64,000 nucleotides of DNA from Burkholderiales bacterium (GTDB lineage: Bacteria; Pseudomonadota; Gammaproteobacteria; Burkholderiales; JAEUOS01). The first letter of the stretch is position 1. Every line of letters starts with the position of its first letter. The notes beneath the pieces were generated by a model. It made no database searches. It saw only the letters and a program-made list of their open reading frames with translations, and was not told where the DNA came from. This document shows, in pieces, positions 40,058 to 49,520 of this stretch. The stretch is taken from contig JAEUOR010000088.1 in assembly GCA_016790635.1 (NCBI GenBank), positions 46,984 to 110,983 of the forward strand. Reading direction: 5' to 3'. A program made the translations under genes and the position numbers.

Positions 40058-41275
40058 TCACAGCGCGCGCGCGCAGGCCACTGCCGAGGACCAGGCCCAC
40101 TGGAAGTTGTAGCCACCCAGCCACCCGGTCACGTCCACGACTTCACCGATGAAGTAGAGCCCGGGCGCGATGCGTGACTCCATGGTGCGCGACGACATCT
40201 CGCGCGTATCAACGCCTCCCAGTGTCACCTCGGCCTTGCGGAAACCTTCCGTTCCAGCAGGACTGAGCTGCCAGCGGCTCAGGGATTGCGCCAGGTCGCG
40301 CAGGCGCCGGTCCGGCATATCGGCCAGCGGCCGGCCGGCATCGGCTCCCAGTTGCTTCGCCGACCAGGTCGTTGCGAGTCGGCGCGGCAGCAGGTCGGCC
40401 AAGGCGGTCGCGGCAAGAACCTTGCGACCCGGTTTGTCGGCCACCCAGGCGTCCCAATCGAAGTCGGGGACAAGGTCGATTGCCAGCATTGCGCCAGCGC
40501 GCCAGTGATTGGAGATCTGCAGGATCGCGGGCCCCGACAAGCCCCGGTGCGTGAAAAGCAGGTCCTCGCGAAACATTGCGCGGCCATACGGACCCACGCA
40601 CTCGATGTCGGCCGTCAGCGACACCCCGGCCAGTTCAGCAAATGGCTTCCATATCGGCGCAGCGAAGGTGAGGGGCACCAGGCCCGGCAGCGGCTCGACG
40701 ATGGTGTGCCCGAACTGGCGGGCGATGCGATAACCGAAGTCGGTTGCGCCGATCTTCGGAATCGACAAGCCGCCGGTGGCGATCACCAGCCGCCTCGCCG
40801 CAATCGGTCCGGCCGAGGTCTCGAGCGTGAAATGCTCACCCTCACGCCGCACCGATGCGATCGAGGTTTCACGGCGCCACGTGACCCCGCCGCTCGCGCA
40901 TTCCGCCTCCAGCATGTCGATGATGTCACCGGCCGATCGGTCGCAAAAGAGTTGGCCACGGTGCTTTTCGTGGAACCCGATGCGATGCTGCCGCACTAGG
41001 TCGACGAAGTGACTCGCGTTATAGCCGGCCAGCGCCGAGCGGCAAAAGTGCGGGTTGCTCGACACGAAATGCTCCGGCCCCGCGCCGCGGTTGGTGAAAT
41101 TGCAGCGTCCGCCGCCTGAGATGCGGATCTTCTCCCCGATCCGCGCGGAATGGTCCACGAGGACGACCCGCCTGCCGCGCTGCCCCGCCACAGCCGCGCA
41201 CATCATGCCTGCCGCCCCGGCGCCGACGACGGCCACGTCGAAGGCTTGCGGACGCCCGGATGTGGACGCGGGCAT
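40058..41275 (-). CDS. BaiN/HI0933-like flavoprotein
   Basis: This 405-residue NAD(P)/FAD-dependent oxidoreductase belongs to the HI0933/YhiN family. Features are the N-terminal FAD motif VVGAGAAGMMCAA, the family signature GEKIRISGGGRCNFTN, the mid-protein VIATGGLSIPKIGATDFGY, and the C-terminal EVVDVTGWLGGYNFQWA. The ATG at 41275 starts at the family boundary. Some gut homologues reduce bile-acid double bonds, but most members have no assigned reaction, so no substrate is claimed. It converges on lysA. Confidence 0.88.
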   Translation of the reverse strand: MPASTSGRPQAFDVAVVGAGAAGMMCAAVAGQRGRRVVLVDHSARIGEKIRISGGGRCNFTNRGAGPEHFVSSNPHFCRSALAGYNASHFVDLVRQHRIGFHEKHRGQLFCDRSAGDIIDMLEAECASGGVTWRRETSIASVRREGEHFTLETSAGPIAARRLVIATGGLSIPKIGATDFGYRIARQFGHTIVEPLPGLVPLTFAAPIWKPFAELAGVSLTADIECVGPYGRAMFREDLLFTHRGLSGPAILQISNHWRAGAMLAIDLVPDFDWDAWVADKPGRKVLAATALADLLPRRLATTWSAKQLGADAGRPLADMPDRRLRDLAQSLSRWQLSPAGTEGFRKAEVTLGGVDTREMSSRTMESRIAPGLYFIGEVVDVTGWLGGYNFQWAWSSAVACARAL

Positions 41276-41301
41276 ACGAGGACTAGGCTCGCCTGCCGGT
41301 G

Positions 41302-42627
41302 CTACAGCTCGCCGTAGGAGTGCAACCCGGACAGGAAGATATTGACGCCAAGGAACGCGAACGTCGTCACCAGGAGTCCGGCCAAGGTCCACCAGGCCAG
41401 CAGGGTGCCACGCATGCCGTTGACCAGGCGCATGTGCAGCCAGGCCGCATAGTTGAGCCACACGATCAGCGCCCAGGTCTCTTTCGGGTCCCAGCTCCAG
41501 TAGCTGCCCCAGGCCTCGGCAGCCCACAGGGCACCGAGAATGGTCGCAACAGTGAAGAATGCAAAGCCGACGGCGATCGCCCGATGCATGACATCATCGA
41601 GCACGGTAAGCGCGGGCAGGCGCGGCGCAATGCGCGCGCGCAACATCACGATCAACGCCAGTGTCGCGCACGTGAACGCAAAGTAAGCCGCCCAATAAGG
41701 CGACGCGCCGCTCTTGCGAAACACGATCGCCTCGAGCGCGAGAGCGACGGCGAGGGCGATGCCCGCGCCCCAGACCGCGGCAAGGGAGCGCTTGCCCAGG
41801 GAGTCGTGATACGCCTTGAGAAGATAGGCGAAGCCAACCATGGCGGCGACCGAGAATGCGCCGTAGCCGATGAAATTGGCCGGCACATGAATCTTCATCC
41901 ACCAGCTCTGCAGGGCCGGCACCAAAGGCTGGATTTCGTGAGCGCCCCGATCGAAGGTGTACCAGAGCAGGAAACCGACCGCCGCCGAGATCACCAGCAT
42001 GACGAACGCGCCCATCGCGCGCGTCGCATAGCGCTTCTCGTAGTACAGGTACATCACGGCGGTAAGCATGCAGAAGAGGACAAATACCTCATACAGGTTG
42101 GAGACCGGAATGTGGCCAATGTCGGATCCGAGCAGATAGCTCTCGTACCAGCGCACCAGCATCCCGCAAAGTCCCAGGGTGACGGCCATCCAGGTGAACC
42201 GCGTCCCCGTCAGCATCCCGAACTCCGACCCCGCCAGAAGCCCCAGCCAATAGCTGCCGGTGGCAAGAAAAAACAGGAAGCTCATCCACAGGATGGCCGA
42301 TTGACTGGACAGGAAATACTTGAGCAAAAAAGTCTTCTCCGCCGCCTCGAGCGACCCGCCGTAAAGGCCGACGGCGACCAGGGAAAGCGCCGCGACAACC
42401 ACCAGAAAGACCCGCAGCGGCGCAAAAAACCAGCCTAGCCATGCAAGTACCGGTACCGTGCAAACCAGGATGCCTTTTTCGTAGCCATCCATGAACATGC
42501 CATAGCGGGCCAACGCAAAGGCAGCGCCGGCGGCCAGCAGAAGCGCAAATGCAACATCGAGCAAGGAGAAGCGCCGACGTGCCTCAAGGCTTCCGGTAGT
42601 AGTCGACAAGGTTTGGGTCAATTCCAT
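41302..42627 (-). CDS. ccsA: Cytochrome c biogenesis protein CcsA (ResC) type
   Basis: With ResB this protein forms the system II heme exporter and cytochrome c synthase. The 441 residues include about eight membrane helices. The periplasmic tryptophan-rich WWD heme-handling motif lies in AEAWGSYWSWDPKETWAL near residue 370, and flanking histidines include HMRL. It follows resB by 13 nt. In betaproteobacteria this gene is often called ccsB. Confidence 0.95.
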   Translation of the reverse strand: MELTQTLSTTTGSLEARRRFSLLDVAFALLLAAGAAFALARYGMFMDGYEKGILVCTVPVLAWLGWFFAPLRVFLVVVAALSLVAVGLYGGSLEAAEKTFLLKYFLSSQSAILWMSFLFFLATGSYWLGLLAGSEFGMLTGTRFTWMAVTLGLCGMLVRWYESYLLGSDIGHIPVSNLYEVFVLFCMLTAVMYLYYEKRYATRAMGAFVMLVISAAVGFLLWYTFDRGAHEIQPLVPALQSWWMKIHVPANFIGYGAFSVAAMVGFAYLLKAYHDSLGKRSLAAVWGAGIALAVALALEAIVFRKSGASPYWAAYFAFTCATLALIVMLRARIAPRLPALTVLDDVMHRAIAVGFAFFTVATILGALWAAEAWGSYWSWDPKETWALIVWLNYAAWLHMRLVNGMRGTLLAWWTLAGLLVTTFAFLGVNIFLSGLHSYGEL

Positions 42628-42640
42628 TGCGAGATCCCCT

Positions 42641-44683
42641 CTAGTCCGCCGCGGACGTCGCTCTGGCGAGTCGGTGCGTCAGGTCGCTGAACTCGCGCTC
42701 GAAATCGACGCCGCGACGCGTTCCACTCATCGCGAACAGCGCGCGGTCCGACTTGATCAGAATCCAGGCACGCCGCTCGCGAATATAGAACATCGCGAAC
42801 ACCCCGAGCACCAGCAGGAGGCAGCCCAGGTAGACGATGTTCTTGCCCGGCGAGCGCGTCAGCTGAAACACGCTCGCCTTGACTTCGTCAAAGGCATTCA
42901 AGTGCAGGTACACGGGCGCGCCGTAAAAATGGCTGTCCGAAATCGCGTTGAGCGCGTCTTGCACGAAGCGCGTCGAGGCTTCGTCAGGCTTGAGCGGCGC
43001 CAGACCTTTCTGCTCACGCGCGGCCTGCCATGCATGCCACGCCGCGCCGTTGAGTATGCGCAAAAAAATCTCGGCTGCCTTCTCGCGCTCGGCCTCCGGG
43101 ACGCCGCGGTCGATGAACTCGGCAACCGCCTGGTAACCGCGTACGCCGAAGGTTTCCAGGGAACGACGGCCCGACTCCGCCAGTTGGGCGCGCATCCTTG
43201 GATCGCCACCGGACGGCGCCAGGTCACCGGCCAGGCGCTCGCCGGCCAGCGACTGCGTAGCAGGGTCGGCCAGCGCCGCGCGCAGGCGCATGAATTCGTC
43301 GAGACCGCCCCTGCCATCGAGTGGCAATCGCAGGTAGCGAAAAGGATCTGCAGGGGCTTCACGCATGCCACTCAGCAGATACCATCGGCCGTCGATCTCC
43401 ATGGGCAGCATGTAGTTCTGGTATTCGCGCGCCTGGCCCGCGCTGTCGCGCAGCTTGTACCCGACGGTCGGGCCGACATTGCGCATCTCTTTTTCGCGCC
43501 CCGGGGCAGTCCCGGGGCCGAGGCTTTCCCGGACTCGCTCGGCAACTGCACGGGCGCCGGACAGAGGGGCGCGTTCCTCTCTTCCCGCCACCCTTTCGAC
43601 ATTGAAGGGGCGGAACGCGACAACCTCGAGCGTCAACGCCTTTTCCGGCGCCGCCTCGGGAGCCAGCGCGGTGTTGCGCCCCACCTCCCCTTCCACGATG
43701 AACCGGTAATCGCGCCCCCCTTGCAGCGGAAATCCGTTCAGCGTGACCTGGGTTCCACCGTCATCGAAACTCGACTGATAGATCGCGATACCGCGGTGGA
43801 TCAACGGCCGATTGACTTCAATGCGCGCCGCCAAGGTATGGCCGGAGTCGCGATCTGTGACTTCAACCTCGCTGGCAAATAGCTTGGGCTGACCGCTCGA
43901 ATAGTGTTCGATGACGAACTTCTTGAGCGCGATGGTGAAGGGCAGTTCCTGCAAGAGGATGCCGTCACGATGCGCCAGGACGGCAAAGTCGCGCTTGTCA
44001 CCCTCTGGGATCAGCACGTTGCCGCGAAAGCTCGGGTTGTCCGCCGCAAGACGGCTCTGCGGCGGTACGTCGGCGATCAAGGGGTTGCCCTTGACGACTT
44101 GCTTGCCGCCGAACATCAGTTGTGCGCGCAGCAGCAGGTCGCCATCGAGCAGCCCGCCGATGCAGATCACGATGATGCCGACATGGGTAAAGACGTACCC
44201 CAGCCGATTTGCGCTGCCGGCCTTGGCAGCGACCAGTGTGCCGCCATCAGTCGCCTTCGTGCGAGAGGCAAAGCCGGCCTCGCGCAGTACCGCTTCGACT
44301 CGCGCGGCTGCGCCCGCCGTTGGTACCGCCAGCTCGGCACGATGCGGGAACGCAGCAAACGCCTGCTCGCGCAGATTGTCCTTGTAGCGCCGCATTTCCA
44401 CGAGCATCTTGGGTGCATTGCGATACACGCATAGGCTGGTCGAGAGGACCAGAAAGGCAAGAATACCGACAAACCACCAGGCGTTGTAGACCGCGTACAA
44501 CGACAGCGCCTCGAATACACCAAACCAGAAAGGGCCGAACTGGTTGAGGTAGTTGGTGTAGGGCTCGTTCTGCTTGAGAATCGTTCCGGCCACCGATGCG
44601 ATTGCGACCAGCGTCAGGAGGCTGATTGCAAAGCGCATCGAGCCGGCTAGCTCGAGCGCCGGCTTCAGGTAGACGGGGCGCAT
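42641..44683 (-). CDS. resB: Cytochrome c biogenesis protein ResB (Ccs1)
   Basis: ResB/Ccs1 is the second half of the system II heme lyase and delivers apocytochrome. At 680 residues it has three N-terminal membrane helices at about 18-35, 62-85 and 165-185. A large periplasmic domain follows, and a final helix lies near 610-630 before a short cytoplasmic tail. It heads resB-ccsA and lies just downstream of cytochrome c4, one of its likely clients. Confidence 0.94.
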   Translation of the reverse strand: MRPVYLKPALELAGSMRFAISLLTLVAIASVAGTILKQNEPYTNYLNQFGPFWFGVFEALSLYAVYNAWWFVGILAFLVLSTSLCVYRNAPKMLVEMRRYKDNLREQAFAAFPHRAELAVPTAGAAARVEAVLREAGFASRTKATDGGTLVAAKAGSANRLGYVFTHVGIIVICIGGLLDGDLLLRAQLMFGGKQVVKGNPLIADVPPQSRLAADNPSFRGNVLIPEGDKRDFAVLAHRDGILLQELPFTIALKKFVIEHYSSGQPKLFASEVEVTDRDSGHTLAARIEVNRPLIHRGIAIYQSSFDDGGTQVTLNGFPLQGGRDYRFIVEGEVGRNTALAPEAAPEKALTLEVVAFRPFNVERVAGREERAPLSGARAVAERVRESLGPGTAPGREKEMRNVGPTVGYKLRDSAGQAREYQNYMLPMEIDGRWYLLSGMREAPADPFRYLRLPLDGRGGLDEFMRLRAALADPATQSLAGERLAGDLAPSGGDPRMRAQLAESGRRSLETFGVRGYQAVAEFIDRGVPEAEREKAAEIFLRILNGAAWHAWQAAREQKGLAPLKPDEASTRFVQDALNAISDSHFYGAPVYLHLNAFDEVKASVFQLTRSPGKNIVYLGCLLLVLGVFAMFYIRERRAWILIKSDRALFAMSGTRRGVDFEREFSDLTHRLARATSAAD

Positions 44684-44837
44684 GCGAAAGGACGTCGGAA
44701 CCGTCGCTTGGGGTTGGGGAGCGCCGCCTGGGCCGGCGCAATTCGAGGCGCGGCGAGCGCCTCCGCTTGGACCGCGCTATCGAGCGGCGAGTTCCGCCGA
44801 TTCGGCGCGAGCCCCAGGAAACGGCACGTCCAGCGCG

Positions 44838-45476
44838 TCAGTTGGCCCGCTTCAGTCCGGCGATATAGTCGGCGACCGCATCGATTTCGCGATCGGACAT
44901 CTTGGCCGCAACACCGCGCATCATGCCGCTGGGATCATTGGCGCGCTCGCCGGTGCGAAAGTTGACCAGCTGCGACTTGGTGTATTCGGCCCACTGTCCG
45001 GCGATGCGGGGATATTGCGCCGGGATCCCGCTGCCGGTCGGACCGTGGCATCCCGCGCACGCGGCAATCCCCTTCTCGGCAATGCCACCCCTGAAAATGC
45101 GCTCCCCCAGGCGAACTGTCGCCGCGTTGCGCGCGGCGCCTTCCTTGGGCGTTTGCGACGCATAGTAAGCAGCGACATTGCGCATGTCGTCGGGCGAAAG
45201 AGCTGCGGCGAATCCGGCCATGACCGCATTCTTGCGGGTCTTTCCTTCCTTGTATTCGGCCAGTTGCTTGACCAGATATTCCGGATGCTGGCCAGCCAGC
45301 TTGGGATTGGCCGCCGCGGGGCTATTGCCATCCGCGTTGTGGCACGCAGCGCACACTTGCGCAGCAATCTGAGAACCGCGCGCAGTGTCGGCCTTCGCAG
45401 CGGGCTTGGGCGCAGCACCGTACGCGGAACCCAGAACGAAAAGCGCGGCGAGCGCTGCGAGATGGACCGATTTCAT
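44838..45476 (-). CDS. Cytochrome c4-type diheme cytochrome
   Basis: This periplasmic diheme cytochrome has 212 residues with an N-terminal signal peptide (LAALAALFVLGSAYGA). Two heme-binding CxxCH motifs, CAACH at about 40-44 and CAGCH at about 137-141, lie in tandem class I domains. Axial Met ligands are plausible in KNAVMAGFA and DPSGMMRG. It normally carries electrons from the bc1 complex to a terminal oxidase. It is next to the resB-ccsA maturation genes and divergent from engB. Confidence 0.93.
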   Translation of the reverse strand: MKSVHLAALAALFVLGSAYGAAPKPAAKADTARGSQIAAQVCAACHNADGNSPAAANPKLAGQHPEYLVKQLAEYKEGKTRKNAVMAGFAAALSPDDMRNVAAYYASQTPKEGAARNAATVRLGERIFRGGIAEKGIAACAGCHGPTGSGIPAQYPRIAGQWAEYTKSQLVNFRTGERANDPSGMMRGVAAKMSDREIDAVADYIAGLKRAN

Positions 45477-45517
45477 GAGGTGTTTCCGCGCAAATGTGGG
45501 CGTCGCGGCCAGTCAAT

Positions 45518-45545
45518 TTGGCGCGTGACTCAAACCTGTTATTCT
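45518..45545 (+). promoter_or_regulatory. engB promoter candidate
   Basis: TTGGCG (45518-45523) and TATTCT (45540-45545) are 16 nt apart. A TG at 45537-45538 makes an extended -10. The predicted start near 45552 leaves a leader of about 100 nt before engB. Confidence 0.55.
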
Positions 45546-45653
45546 AACGCAACTACCCAGGTTTCTTCAGGTGTACGCGACCCGGCCGGGTCATGTACGG
45601 TTGTCTGGCCCCGCGCCACAACGCGCTCTGGCCCCTTAACGCGCCGCAGGTCC

Positions 45654-46295
45654 ATGGCATCCCTCGCGCAAGTTTCCTTCTACAAGAGCGCCGCCGCTCG
45701 TACCGATCTGGATTTTCCATCCGCCGGCGAAGTCGCTTTTGTCGGGCGCTCCAACGCTGGCAAGTCGAGCGCGATCAACACCCTCGTCAACCGCAAGCGG
45801 CTGGCTTTCACGTCACGCACGCCCGGACGAACCCAGCAGATCAATTTTTTTGCCTTGGGCGACGCAAAGTATCTGGTCGACTTGCCAGGATACGGTTATG
45901 CCAAGGTCGCCAAGAGCGAGCACCAGCGCTGGGGGGGGTTCCTGACCGAATACCTGCAGGCACGCGAGCCCCTCAAGGCACTGGTGTTGATCATGGATGC
46001 ACGTCACATGTTCACGTCGCTCGATCAGCAAATGCTGGCCTGGTTCGCACCGCGACAACTTCCGGTCCATGTACTGTTGACAAAAAGCGACAAACTTAAT
46101 CGCCAGGAACAGCAAGCCTGTCTGCGCGAAGCTGCACTCAAGGCGTCGGACTATGGCCCCGGCGTGACAGTAAGCTTGTTTTCCAGCTTGAAAGCAAGTG
46201 GCGTGGACGCGCTCGCCGAAAAGGTCCGGGATTGGCTGGACCTAAAGAAGAAACGCGGCGAAGAGCAAAAACTCTTCGCGGCCACCGCGCCTTGA
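45654..46295 (+). CDS. engB: Ribosome biogenesis GTPase EngB (YihA/YsxC)
   Basis: EngB is an essential GTPase for late large-subunit assembly. The 213 residues show G1 GRSNAGKSS near 30-38, G2/G3 around TPGRTQQINFF and DLPGYGYAK, G4 TKSDK, and G5 FSSLKASG. The ATG at 45654 is the start matched by family length; the open frame extends far upstream without homology. It is followed 38 nt later by hemB. Confidence 0.96.
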   Translation: MASLAQVSFYKSAAARTDLDFPSAGEVAFVGRSNAGKSSAINTLVNRKRLAFTSRTPGRTQQINFFALGDAKYLVDLPGYGYAKVAKSEHQRWGGFLTEYLQAREPLKALVLIMDARHMFTSLDQQMLAWFAPRQLPVHVLLTKSDKLNRQEQQACLREAALKASDYGPGVTVSLFSSLKASGVDALAEKVRDWLDLKKKRGEEQKLFAATAP

Positions 46296-46333
46296 AAAAT
46301 TCAACCCGCTTTCACCTGATGGTCTAACGCGAT

Positions 46334-47356
46334 ATGTTGATCAACAAAGCACAATATCCTCAGGTCCGGATGCGACGCAATCGCAGGACCAATTTTTCGC
46401 GGCGCCTGGTCCAGGAGCACGTACTCACGACCAACGATCTTATCTACCCCGTTTTTGTCCTTGACGACAAGGACGTGGGAGCCGGTGTGTCCCAGCCGGT
46501 ATCGTCGATGCCGGGAGTCTGCCGCGTGACCCCTGACCGGCTATTGCACGTGGCCGAAGAGACTCTTGAACTTGGCATCCCCTGCCTGGCGCTCTTTCCG
46601 GTGATCGAGCCTTTCCGCAAGTCGCCGGACGGCAAGGAGGCAGAAAATCCCGATGGCCTGGTGCCGCGCGTCGTCTCCGCGCTCAAGCGACGCTTCCCGG
46701 AACTGGGCGTGATGTGCGACGTGGCCCTCGATCCGTACACCAGCCATGGGCAGGACGGTGTGATCGATGACATGGGGTACATCGAGAACGACCCAACCAT
46801 CGAGATCCTGTGCCGCCAGGCGCGCGTACAGGCGGATGCCGGTGTCGATATCGTCGCGCCATCCGACATGATGGACGGACGCATTGGCGCAATTCGGGCC
46901 GCGCTCGACACCGCCGGGCACGATCTGACACAGATCATGGCCTATGCAGCCAAGTATGCCTCTGCGTTCTACGGGCCGTTTCGCGACGCGGTAGGGTCCG
47001 CCGCCAATCTCGGCAAGTCCGACAAAAAGACCTATCAGATGGACCCGGCGAACTCCAACGAGGCGCTGCACGAGGTCGCGCTCGATCTAGCCGAGGGCGC
47101 CGACATGGTCATGGTCAAGCCTGGCATGCCCTACCTGGACATCGTGCGTCGGGTCAAGGATGAATTCCGGGCCCCGACCTTCGTGTATCAGGTGAGCGGT
47201 GAATACTCGATGCTCAAGGCCGCGACCCAGAATGGGTGGCTGGACGAGCGCCGTGTGGTCATGGAGACGCTGCTTGGATTCAAGCGCGCTGGTGCGGATG
47301 GTGTCCTGACCTATTTCGCTCCTGACGCAGCGCGCTGGCTGCGCGAGGGGTCCTAA
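46334..47356 (+). CDS. hemB: Delta-aminolevulinic acid dehydratase (porphobilinogen synthase)
   Basis: HemB condenses two 5-aminolevulinate molecules to porphobilinogen in heme synthesis. The 340 residues include the metal-site segment CDVALDPYTSHGQDG and the two active-site lysines, in YAAKYASAFYGPFR (Schiff base partner region) and MVKPGMPYLD. The Asp-rich metal variant replaces the triple-Cys zinc site (DVALDPYTSHG), suggesting magnesium use. It lies next to cytochrome genes and engB. Confidence 0.96.
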   Translation: MLINKAQYPQVRMRRNRRTNFSRRLVQEHVLTTNDLIYPVFVLDDKDVGAGVSQPVSSMPGVCRVTPDRLLHVAEETLELGIPCLALFPVIEPFRKSPDGKEAENPDGLVPRVVSALKRRFPELGVMCDVALDPYTSHGQDGVIDDMGYIENDPTIEILCRQARVQADAGVDIVAPSDMMDGRIGAIRAALDTAGHDLTQIMAYAAKYASAFYGPFRDAVGSAANLGKSDKKTYQMDPANSNEALHEVALDLAEGADMVMVKPGMPYLDIVRRVKDEFRAPTFVYQVSGEYSMLKAATQNGWLDERRVVMETLLGFKRAGADGVLTYFAPDAARWLREGS

Positions 47357-47364
47357 GCAACCGG

Positions 47365-47688
47365 TCACGGGGCGGATTCGGCGCGCACCCAATCCAGGTA
47401 GCCAGGCAGGCCGTAGGCGACCGGCACCGCCAGCAATTCCGGAACCTCGTAGGGGTGCAAGCGACGCAACTCCGCCTCAAGAGCGGAATAGTTGTGCGCG
47501 CTGGTCTTGATGATCATCGGTACCTCGCACGCACGCTCAAGGCGCCCCTGCCAGCGATACACCGAATCGCACTGTCCGAGAACGTTCACACAGGCAGCCA
47601 GGCGCGCTTCGATGAGCGCGGTTGCGATCGAATCCGCAACTGCGCGATCCGGTGCATTGGTGAAGATCAGAAGAATGGAATCGTTCAC
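47365..47688 (-). CDS. cutA: CutA divalent-cation tolerance protein
   Basis: CutA is a small trimeric PII-like protein of 107 residues. Conserved blocks are ARLAACVNV, SVYRWQGRLE, IIKTSAHNYSALE and HPYEVPELLAVPV. It starts with GTG at 47688 after an AAGGAAA site. Its cellular role is unsettled despite the copper-tolerance name. It lies 50 nt after an ABC permease gene and converges on hemB. Confidence 0.93.
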   Translation of the reverse strand: MNDSILLIFTNAPDRAVADSIATALIEARLAACVNVLGQCDSVYRWQGRLERACEVPMIIKTSAHNYSALEAELRRLHPYEVPELLAVPVAYGLPGYLDWVRAESAP

Positions 47689-47738
47689 CCTGTTTTCCTT
47701 TGCGATCTGCCCGGTGCGCGGCCGGTCGGTCGGCAGCC

Positions 47739-48521
47739 CTAGACGAGCAGGCGCCTGCGCGTGAGAACGACCGCGATCCAGGCCGCACAGACCACATACG
47801 AAACCAGAACCGCAGTGTTGAGCATGGCACGCGGCGGCATCATCCCGAGCAACAGCGGCCGCGCCATCTCCACCGCATGGGTCAGGGGCAGGCACTGCGA
47901 CACGACCTGCAACCAGGACGGCAGCTGGTCGACCGGGAAGAATACTCCCGAAATGAACGACATTGGCGTCACGACCAGTGTGAAGTAGTAGGTGAAGAAG
48001 TCATAACCGCGCGCCAGAGCGTTGATGACCAGGCCAATGCCCGCAAACACCAGCCCGACCAGCATCACCACAGGCAGCACCAAGAAAGCGAGCGGGCCGT
48101 GCGCGAGTCCCAGGATGCCGATCACCAGCATGATTGCCACACCACTCATCAAGGCCTTCGTTGTAGCCCAGGCAAGCTCTCCCAGGACGACGTCATCAAG
48201 CGCGACGGGGGCATTCATGATGCCGTCCCAGGTACGCTGCACGTGCATGCGAGAAAAGGCCGAGTACAAGGATTCGAAGGTGGCAGCGTTCATGGTGCTC
48301 ATGCAGATCGTGCCCGCGGCCAGAAACTGCACGTAGCTGACGCCCGACACCGTCGGCAGCAACGCGCCCAGCCCGTATCCAAAGGCCACCAGCGCAATCA
48401 TCGGATCGGCAATATTGCCGAGGACCGAAGTGATGGCGAGCTTCCTCCATACGAGGAAATTGCGCCGCCAGACCGGCACCAGTCGCCAGGAGATCGCTGG
48501 CGGGGAGTAGTCAGGCGTCAT
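47739..48521 (-). CDS. ABC-2 type transporter permease, NodJ-like
   Basis: This inner-membrane permease has 260 residues and about six helices, in the ABC-2 family of NodJ and DrrB. Typical wording includes the loop MNAATFESLYSAFSRMHVQRTWDGIM and GVFFPVDQLPSWLQ. It starts 2 nt after the ATPase gene. The substrate is unknown: NodIJ relatives outside rhizobia are common in betaproteobacteria and do not imply nodulation. Confidence 0.92.
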   Translation of the reverse strand: MTPDYSPPAISWRLVPVWRRNFLVWRKLAITSVLGNIADPMIALVAFGYGLGALLPTVSGVSYVQFLAAGTICMSTMNAATFESLYSAFSRMHVQRTWDGIMNAPVALDDVVLGELAWATTKALMSGVAIMLVIGILGLAHGPLAFLVLPVVMLVGLVFAGIGLVINALARGYDFFTYYFTLVVTPMSFISGVFFPVDQLPSWLQVVSQCLPLTHAVEMARPLLLGMMPPRAMLNTAVLVSYVVCAAWIAVVLTRRRLLV

Positions 48522-48523
48522 CG

Positions 48524-49462
48524 TCAGTCGCGCAGTTCGCGGCCCGTCAGTTTGATGAAGACGTCTTCCAGGTTCGCCTGGCGCTTGAGGAAGCGCAGTC
48601 CAGGACGATGCGCGAGGTCTTCCAGCAAAGCGGTGCCGTCACGCACATAGCAAAACGCCGTTTCCCCGCTGCGCTCGGTCCGCAACGAAAGTCGGGCTCC
48701 CTGATTGCGCAGCCAATCACCCACCCCTTCGCCGTAAACCTCCACCACTTCGGGCTCGATGTGCTCGGCGATCAGTTCGCGCGGCGCACCCTCGGCGATC
48801 TTGCGTCCGTGATCGATGATCGCCAGTCGATCGCACAGGCGCTCTGCCTCATCCATGAAGTGGGTTGTAAGGAGCAGGGTCTTCCCCTGGGCCATGAGGT
48901 TCTTGAGGCGGTCCCAGATGAGGTGTCGTGCCTGCGGATCCAGCCCGGTGGTCGGCTCATCGAGAAACAGGATGTCCGGATCGTTCACCAGTGCTCGCGC
49001 AAGCGTCAGTCTGCGCTTCATGCCGCCGGAGAGCGTCTGGATGCGGGCGTCGCGCTTGCCTGACAGGCTGGCAAACTCGAGTAAAGCAGGCACGCGCTCA
49101 TGCGCCTCGGCGTCGCGTATCCCGAAATAGCGAGCATAGACAACGAGATTCTCGGCAACGGTGAAGTCGGGATCGATATTGTCGATCTGTGGGACCACGC
49201 CAACCCGCTGCCGGGCAAGGCGCGCCTCTTCGGGCACCGGTAGCCCCAGAAGACTGATAGATCCGGCATCGGGGGCGGCGAGGCCAAGGGCCAGGCGCAG
49301 AGTCGTGGTCTTGCCGGCGCCGTTCGGACCCAGCAAACCGAAACAGGTGCCGCGCGCAACCGCAAACGAAATTCCGTCGACGACTATGGCATCGCCATAG
49401 CGCTTGACCACACGCTCGACCCGCAGTGCGTCGCTCTCGCTCACGGACGTTATGGCGGCCAT
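48524..49462 (-). CDS. ABC transporter ATP-binding protein, NodI-like
   Basis: This is the 312-residue ATPase partner of the downstream permease. It has Walker A GPNGAGKTT at about 40-48, signature LSGGMKRRL, Walker B ILFLDEPTTGLD, and an H-loop TTHFMDEAE. A C-terminal extension typical of NodI/DrrA follows. The ATG is at 49462, 10 nt before the rplQ-side terminator, so it probably has its own promoter, which I could not identify. Confidence 0.93.
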   Translation of the reverse strand: MAAITSVSESDALRVERVVKRYGDAIVVDGISFAVARGTCFGLLGPNGAGKTTTLRLALGLAAPDAGSISLLGLPVPEEARLARQRVGVVPQIDNIDPDFTVAENLVVYARYFGIRDAEAHERVPALLEFASLSGKRDARIQTLSGGMKRRLTLARALVNDPDILFLDEPTTGLDPQARHLIWDRLKNLMAQGKTLLLTTHFMDEAERLCDRLAIIDHGRKIAEGAPRELIAEHIEPEVVEVYGEGVGDWLRNQGARLSLRTERSGETAFCYVRDGTALLEDLAHRPGLRFLKRQANLEDVFIKLTGRELRD

Positions 49463-49472
49463 GCCGGCGCAG

Positions 49473-49500
49473 AAAAAAAGGCCGGGACTGACCCGGCCTT
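49473..49500 (-). terminator. Intrinsic terminator of the ribosomal protein supercluster
   Basis: On the minus strand AAGGCCGGG-TCAGT-CCCGGCCTT forms a 9-bp stem followed by TTTTT, about 20 nt after the rplQ stop. It ends the long S10-spc-alpha transcript. Confidence 0.9.
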
Positions 49501-49520
49501 ACCGTTCGCTACCTGGCCGC

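Noticed and set aside
44682..45653. An N-terminal extension of engB by 324 codons
   Set aside because: It overlaps cytochrome c4 on the other strand, has no homology, and EngB proteins begin at the ATG at 45654 in length and motif position.
47739..49462. Nodulation-factor export by the NodIJ-like transporter
   Set aside because: No nod genes or rhizobial context; such ABC pairs are widespread in betaproteobacteria.
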